From assembly GCA_017354895.1 (NCBI GenBank), contig CP071498.1, positions 372,001 through 436,000 of the forward strand: a DNA stretch of 64,000 nt, read 5' to 3'. Origin of the DNA: Podospora comata. Its lineage: Eukaryota; Ascomycota; Sordariomycetes; Sordariales; Podosporaceae. The notes under the pieces were generated by a model. That model did no database searches. It had not been told where the DNA came from and saw nothing but the letters and a program-made list of their open reading frames with translations. Of this stretch, positions 60,170 through 64,000 are shown one piece after another. The position numbers and the translations under genes were made by a program. Position 1 is the stretch's first letter. Every line of letters begins with the position of its first letter.

Positions 60170-60780
60170 TCGAGATGTTGTTTTGAGGTGTAAAACCAAA
60201 GTAAATAGGCCTGTTGAGATTGTTGAGAAGCCTCTTATTTTAATTCAAAGGCCTGCCACCATGGTTAGTAGGCTTATCTTACTGTTTAAATGCGCCTTTC
60301 TACAACCTCAAATGGCATACGATATATATTTTTCGACAATGAAAGATAGTAAGCAGGCCTCTAATGTATTTGCAGAGACATGTAGATTATCATTAAAGGC
60401 CATCAAGATATTTTAAAAGGTATATAAGACATACTTCAAGGTATGTTGACTATCTTTCAGGTATCCAGATTTTCTTTTAAGACCTTTGTATAATACTTCA
60501 AGGTATCTTGACTATCTTCAAAGGCTTTTATCTTACATTTAAAGGTATCTACACTATCATTTAAGGTATTTAGACTATCTTCAAAGGCGTATAAACTATC
60601 TTTAAGGCCTTTGGATGATGGTTTCGGGCCTTTGGATTATGCTTGAACGTGTTTAGATACTCTTTTGATGCCTTTGAATGATACTCTCGAGGCTTTCAGA
60701 TTTCTTTCCAAGCTTTTGGATTATATATAAAGGTATATAGACCATCTCATCCAGCTTTAGCTTCATGCTACAAGGCCTTT
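60170..60780. repeat. Degenerate tandem repeats, TTCAAAGGTATNTAGACTATC type
   Basis: Recurring AAGGTAT followed 4-8 bp later by GACTATC, e.g. near 60440, 60500, 60545, 60565, 60590 and 60730, with a spacing of about 20-30 bp. Copies diverge so much that only the core survives. Confidence 0.7.
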
Positions 60781-61380
60781 CGGTGTTACCTTAACTCCTA
60801 AATTGATGTTGTTGGGCCCTCATGTGTTTCTTTGTCGAGTTAGGTGATCATGCAAGTTTCACATTTAGACAAGAGCCCAGTATCCCTTTCCTCATCATGT
60901 TTCTACCAAGTCAATTCCCTACAAACTCGTCGGAAGGGGCACTCTAACTCCTGCTTTTTCCTAGGGCCGGGACTTGAAAAGAAGACTGGTGACTGTCTGA
61001 CTGGTACATTGATTCTTACCAGGCTGCTGATTTGGGTTCCTGGGACTGTTGAGCTGTTATAAACATGTCTAGTTCACAAGTCCATGTCCACATAGATGTC
61101 TGTTGTGGGACAGCTGAAATGCCAGCCAGTAGTCTTTGGAAGATCATGCCCGAATTTTAAAGAATCTGGAAGCAGGCTGTCATGGTAATCATGCTGTAAC
61201 CCCCCCTCCTCGCCTACTGTCATTCTACCTATTACAATATTTCTAAGACTTACACCGTAGGATCTCACACTAGACAACTTCAGAAATTTCACACGGCCCA
61301 TGTGTTCGCCTCATTCCCTTTGCTCTCTCCTCCAACAGATGAGCCTTATAAAAAGTTGATAGGCTACAATTTTCCAATTG

Positions 61381-61737
61381 TCAATTCCCGTACTCATGCT
61401 GCCATGACAGTGAAGTGAAGTTACCTGTTGGCGTCTGCCCCTTGTTGGCCTCTTCCGCTCTATCGAACCGCATGTGGGTCTTGTTTCCAGTCTGTACCAC
61501 CAAAGCCGTCAATTCTTCGTGTTGTCTGATCGATATATGATTCGCGGCAGTTTGCATCTCCGACGTTCTTGACATGTCCGTCAGGAACTCTCCTGCCAAT
61601 TCTGCAATGCCCATCTCTAGAGGAGCCGGAGCTGTCCGAAGCCTGGTCTTCGTTTTAGTTTTGGTTATCGGTGAAATCAAGCCGAAAGCCTTGGTTAACC
61701 ACTGAAAAGTGTTGATGCGATACTCATGGAGCCAAAG
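61381..61737 (-). other. Possible gene fragment (open frame, no start)
   Basis: About 115 codons open on the minus strand, reading NTFQWLTKAFGLISP, then AELAGEFLTDMSRTSEMQ and QHEELTALVVQTGNKTH. A possible donor ACAG|GTAACT sits at 61427. The pattern recalls the N-terminal part of fungal STAND/NLR-type proteins, but this is a weak impression. No ATG-started model was found, so it may be a relic. Confidence 0.25.
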
Positions 61738-62809
61738 ACCTACAGATGTCTTGGTAAAGCTGTCTTCCTTCCCCCTGCAGTTCAGTACCCTTCACAAGGG
61801 CATACCCTTCCTCAACCACCCGGGTGTTACCAATCTCTGACCGTCTCAGTCAACACAGCTGGCGGCTATGGGCTGGGTCAGCACCGGGCCCTGCCGCTAC
61901 AGCAGTGGCCGCCGCAGCTTGGGCTGAAGAACTGGGTGTGATGGGTCTCTGTTCTGACTCATTTCAGTTTTGAATATGCCCGTTAACCATCATCTGTATC
62001 AAGTTGTTATAGGAAGTAGGTGCTTCCCATGTCCAAGCCAGCGGTCGTCCCAGCTTGGGCCGTTTTCCAAATCAGCACCGCCTGGAAAGAAGACTGATAC
62101 TGCTTGAAAACGAAACCAGCACCGTCTGCAAACAAATCAGCATCGCCTACGAGCGAAAAAAGAAGCGTGTGGAAACGTAGCAACCCGTCTATAGAAAGGT
62201 AGGCGGGCCCGCAGTAACACAGGAGGCTTGATTGAGCATGTCCTGGATGTCTCGATCCCCGGTAGAGATGAATGCGGCCAGCGGGTTTGGGGTAGGGGCC
62301 CGGCCGGCGCTGAATTTGCGAGACTTCTCTTCTTTCTGTTCGTTCTTCTTCTTGGTGGTCTTGCCTTTGTTGTTATTATTATTGGGGACCCGAGACGGGT
62401 CTGAGGGGGGGATCTTGCCCACCGGAGGGTGAGCTTGAAGCCGGGGAGCCAGAGGCCGTCAATTGTATTGTTCGTATTTGCTTGATTGGTTTGAAGGTTC
62501 AAGCAAGATAAAGTAATTTTTTTAGGCGACCTTTCGAGCAACTTTTAGAGCGAAAGGAGAGAGAGAAAGGAATTGTAGAGAGTCGCAGCTTTGGAACAAA
62601 AACAATCTACTGCTTAGCTCACTTCGCTGGCCCAAGCTCCCTTGTGACTTTGAGTATCAAAGGCCAGGCCTCAGGCACAACATATAGACAATAGACACTA
62701 TTATGATAGGTTTATTCCCTACTCTCACCCCAAGACAGGTCTACCAGCCTCAACCGTCACCTCTAACTTTTCTAACATTCAATCCAATCTATCCTAAACT
62801 GAACCGATC

Positions 62810-64000
62810 CTAAAACTCCATCGCCTCCCCCTGCTGCTGCTGCCCTCCTTGTCCCAGCCAACTCCCTCCCCTAACCCACTCCACAACCTCAAACCCAAGC
62901 CTCCTCTCAGTCTTCTCATCAACCACAACCTGCTGCTGCTCCCCCTGACTACTGCTCCCCCCCTCCTGAGACACCAAAACAGGAATCTTGACCGCAATCA
63001 ACCCCCCAGCCTTGATCTCCACACCTCCCCCCTGTTGCTGCTGCTCCTTCGGCGACAAATTCGACGACTGCTGCTGATAAATCCCCTTGACATAAACCAC
63101 CAAATCCGCCCCAGCAACGCCCCTCCAAAGCGTAGCCATCCACTGCCAGTGATCCACCGGCGCATATGAATCACTAATGGGTGTCTGACAAGCAAACTTA
63201 TCCGACAGCGTCAAGCTAAACCCGCTAGGAAGAAGCGCGATGGGCACATTTGGGGATGACGCATGACCAGGCAGAGGATGCCGGTGTCGAGGGGTGGGCG
63301 TCATCGACTCGGTATCCGACGAGGGGTGGCTCGCCGACGGGGAGGAGCCCTGCGGGGAAGTGACAAACGAGACAATCTCGTTCGATTTGGCGTGCCACTT
63401 TGTGATGGTGCGGAGGTACGTCTCGAACGGGCTAGAGTCGGATGGTTGGCGGAACGGAACCGGCGTCGTGCTGCCGGCTCTGGAGCCGAGGACGACCTTG
63501 GAGCTGCTGGCGTTGCTTTCCCTGCTGGAGAAGCTACCGGTTCGCTCTTTTGTTGTCCCGTCGTCGGACGATTCGTCATCGGCGGCGTTCCATGTCATGA
63601 TATCCCAGTTCTCGCCTCTTTCCTGGCGCAGGGCACGCTCGATGACACCGCCTACAAGCTTCATCAAAGACAGATCAACCCCTTCCACAGCAATTATAGG
63701 GCCTCGCCTCTTCTTCCGAGTTCCCTGGGGATCTGAACCCAAAGGAGGAGAAATTCGTTCCAGAACTCGGAGCTTGTTGATGTAGGAAATGGACATTACC
63801 ATCGCTTCCACGCTGCGTCGGGCGGCTTCCTCCTCCTTGGAGTCTTGCCGGGGGTTGCTTTGAGGACCAGAAAAGGCAGAAGGTGGGCGGGAAGAAGAGA
63901 ATGCGGTTTTGGTGCTGGAAGGGTAGGCACTTCCAATTTCGGACTCATTGTCTGGGGAGGTTGGAATTCGAGAAGTAGAAGGATTACTCGTTGAAGTCGA
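62810..64000 (-). CDS. Unrecognised large protein, C-terminal part (5' end outside window)
   Basis: The frame is open from the right edge to the stop at 62810, about 396 codons. It contains a conserved-looking block SISYINKLRVLERISPPL, then RGPIIAVEGVDLSLMKLVGG and RALRQERGENWDIMTWN. Ser-rich linkers follow, then DKFACQTPISDSYAPVDHWQ and WRGVAGADLVVYVKG, and the tail has Gln runs (QQQ) and ends GEAMEF. The two conserved blocks separated by disordered sequence suggest a regulatory protein; an HMG-associated or DUF-type fungal protein is possible but I cannot name it. Confidence 0.75.
   Translation of the reverse strand, partial: STSTSNPSTSRIPTSPDNESEIGSAYPSSTKTAFSSSRPPSAFSGPQSNPRQDSKEEEAARRSVEAMVMSISYINKLRVLERISPPLGSDPQGTRKKRRGPIIAVEGVDLSLMKLVGGVIERALRQERGENWDIMTWNAADDESSDDGTTKERTGSFSSRESNASSSKVVLGSRAGSTTPVPFRQPSDSSPFETYLRTITKWHAKSNEIVSFVTSPQGSSPSASHPSSDTESMTPTPRHRHPLPGHASSPNVPIALLPSGFSLTLSDKFACQTPISDSYAPVDHWQWMATLWRGVAGADLVVYVKGIYQQQSSNLSPKEQQQQGGGVEIKAGGLIAVKIPVLVSQEGGSSSQGEQQQVVVDEKTERRLGFEVVEWVRGGSWLGQGGQQQQGEAMEF

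Larger units (their letters stand above)
59823..62809. other. AT-rich intergenic with degenerate repeats
   Basis: 3 kb. HSP70 3' flank, then degenerate tandem repeats at 60.17-60.78 kb (separate entry), and short unconserved frames. A minus frame at 61381-61737 is listed separately. A CTCTCTCTCC stretch near 62560 on the minus strand looks promoter-like but no gene with an ATG could be built. Confidence 0.5.

Noticed and set aside
62137-62541. 134-codon minus-strand frame and a Lys-rich alternative frame (62189-62422)
   Set aside because: Neither has a usable ATG; no upstream exon with matching phase was found.
1-64000. CRISPR array, bacterial operons, integrated virus or transposon with terminal repeats
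   Set aside because: No regularly spaced direct repeats with spacers, no transposase, integrase or reverse-transcriptase motifs in any frame read; all clear genes are eukaryotic with introns.

Overview
The window is a piece of a filamentous ascomycete nuclear genome. Short (about 50-80 nt) introns with CTAAC/CTGAY branch points and NAG acceptors interrupt the genes. The clear products (threonine synthase, PPS1 phosphatase, ATG18, AP-2 alpha, WSC-domain protein, Arp2/3 ARPC5, DBR1, elongin C, RHO4, DASH Dad1, fungal MscS channel, fungal dienelactone hydrolase, SSA-type HSP70) look like those of Sordariomycetes, most likely a member of the Sordariales. That placement is inferred from protein resemblance alone. 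All gene models below were built by hand from splice sites and reading phase.

Layout. 1-17 kb is gene dense: THR4 (minus, runs off the left edge), PPS1 (plus), ATG18 and the frame directly behind its stop (minus), AP-2 alpha (minus), a single-pass WSC protein (plus), an NDUFAF5-like methyltransferase (plus) and ARPC5 (minus). From 17.7 to 36.9 kb there is a 19-kb stretch with almost no recognisable protein genes. It holds three related intron-containing tRNA-Lys(CTT) copies, a tRNA-Gly(GCC), microsatellites, many TAGGTA/TACCTA motifs, two weak gene candidates, and a better candidate at 29.4-30.1 kb: an ATG-free leader with its own intron that leads into a 31-codon ORF. From 36.9 to 47.2 kb genes are dense again: DBR1, an alpha/beta hydrolase, elongin C, RHO4, DAD1, and an unrecognised protein whose Gly/Gln/Tyr/Asn-rich tail is encoded by a 21-bp minisatellite. 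tRNA-Thr(AGT) follows at 47.8 kb. 49.9-59.8 kb carries the MscS channel, the six-exon dienelactone hydrolase, a 124-bp near-identical inverted fragment of HSP70, and HSP70 itself with a 10-bp-phased heat-shock element. 59.8-62.8 kb is AT-rich and contains degenerate repeats. The last 1.2 kb is the C-terminal part of an unrecognised protein that continues beyond the window.

The recognised genes are housekeeping functions (amino-acid synthesis, signalling, autophagy, endocytosis, actin and kinetochore assembly, RNA turnover, chaperone). They do not form a biosynthetic cluster or a mobile island. The points most worth following are: the coding-like frame that continues straight past the ATG18 stop codon, the HSP70 fragment, the micro-ORF transcript in the gene-poor region, and the decayed second half of the minisatellite-encoded tail.
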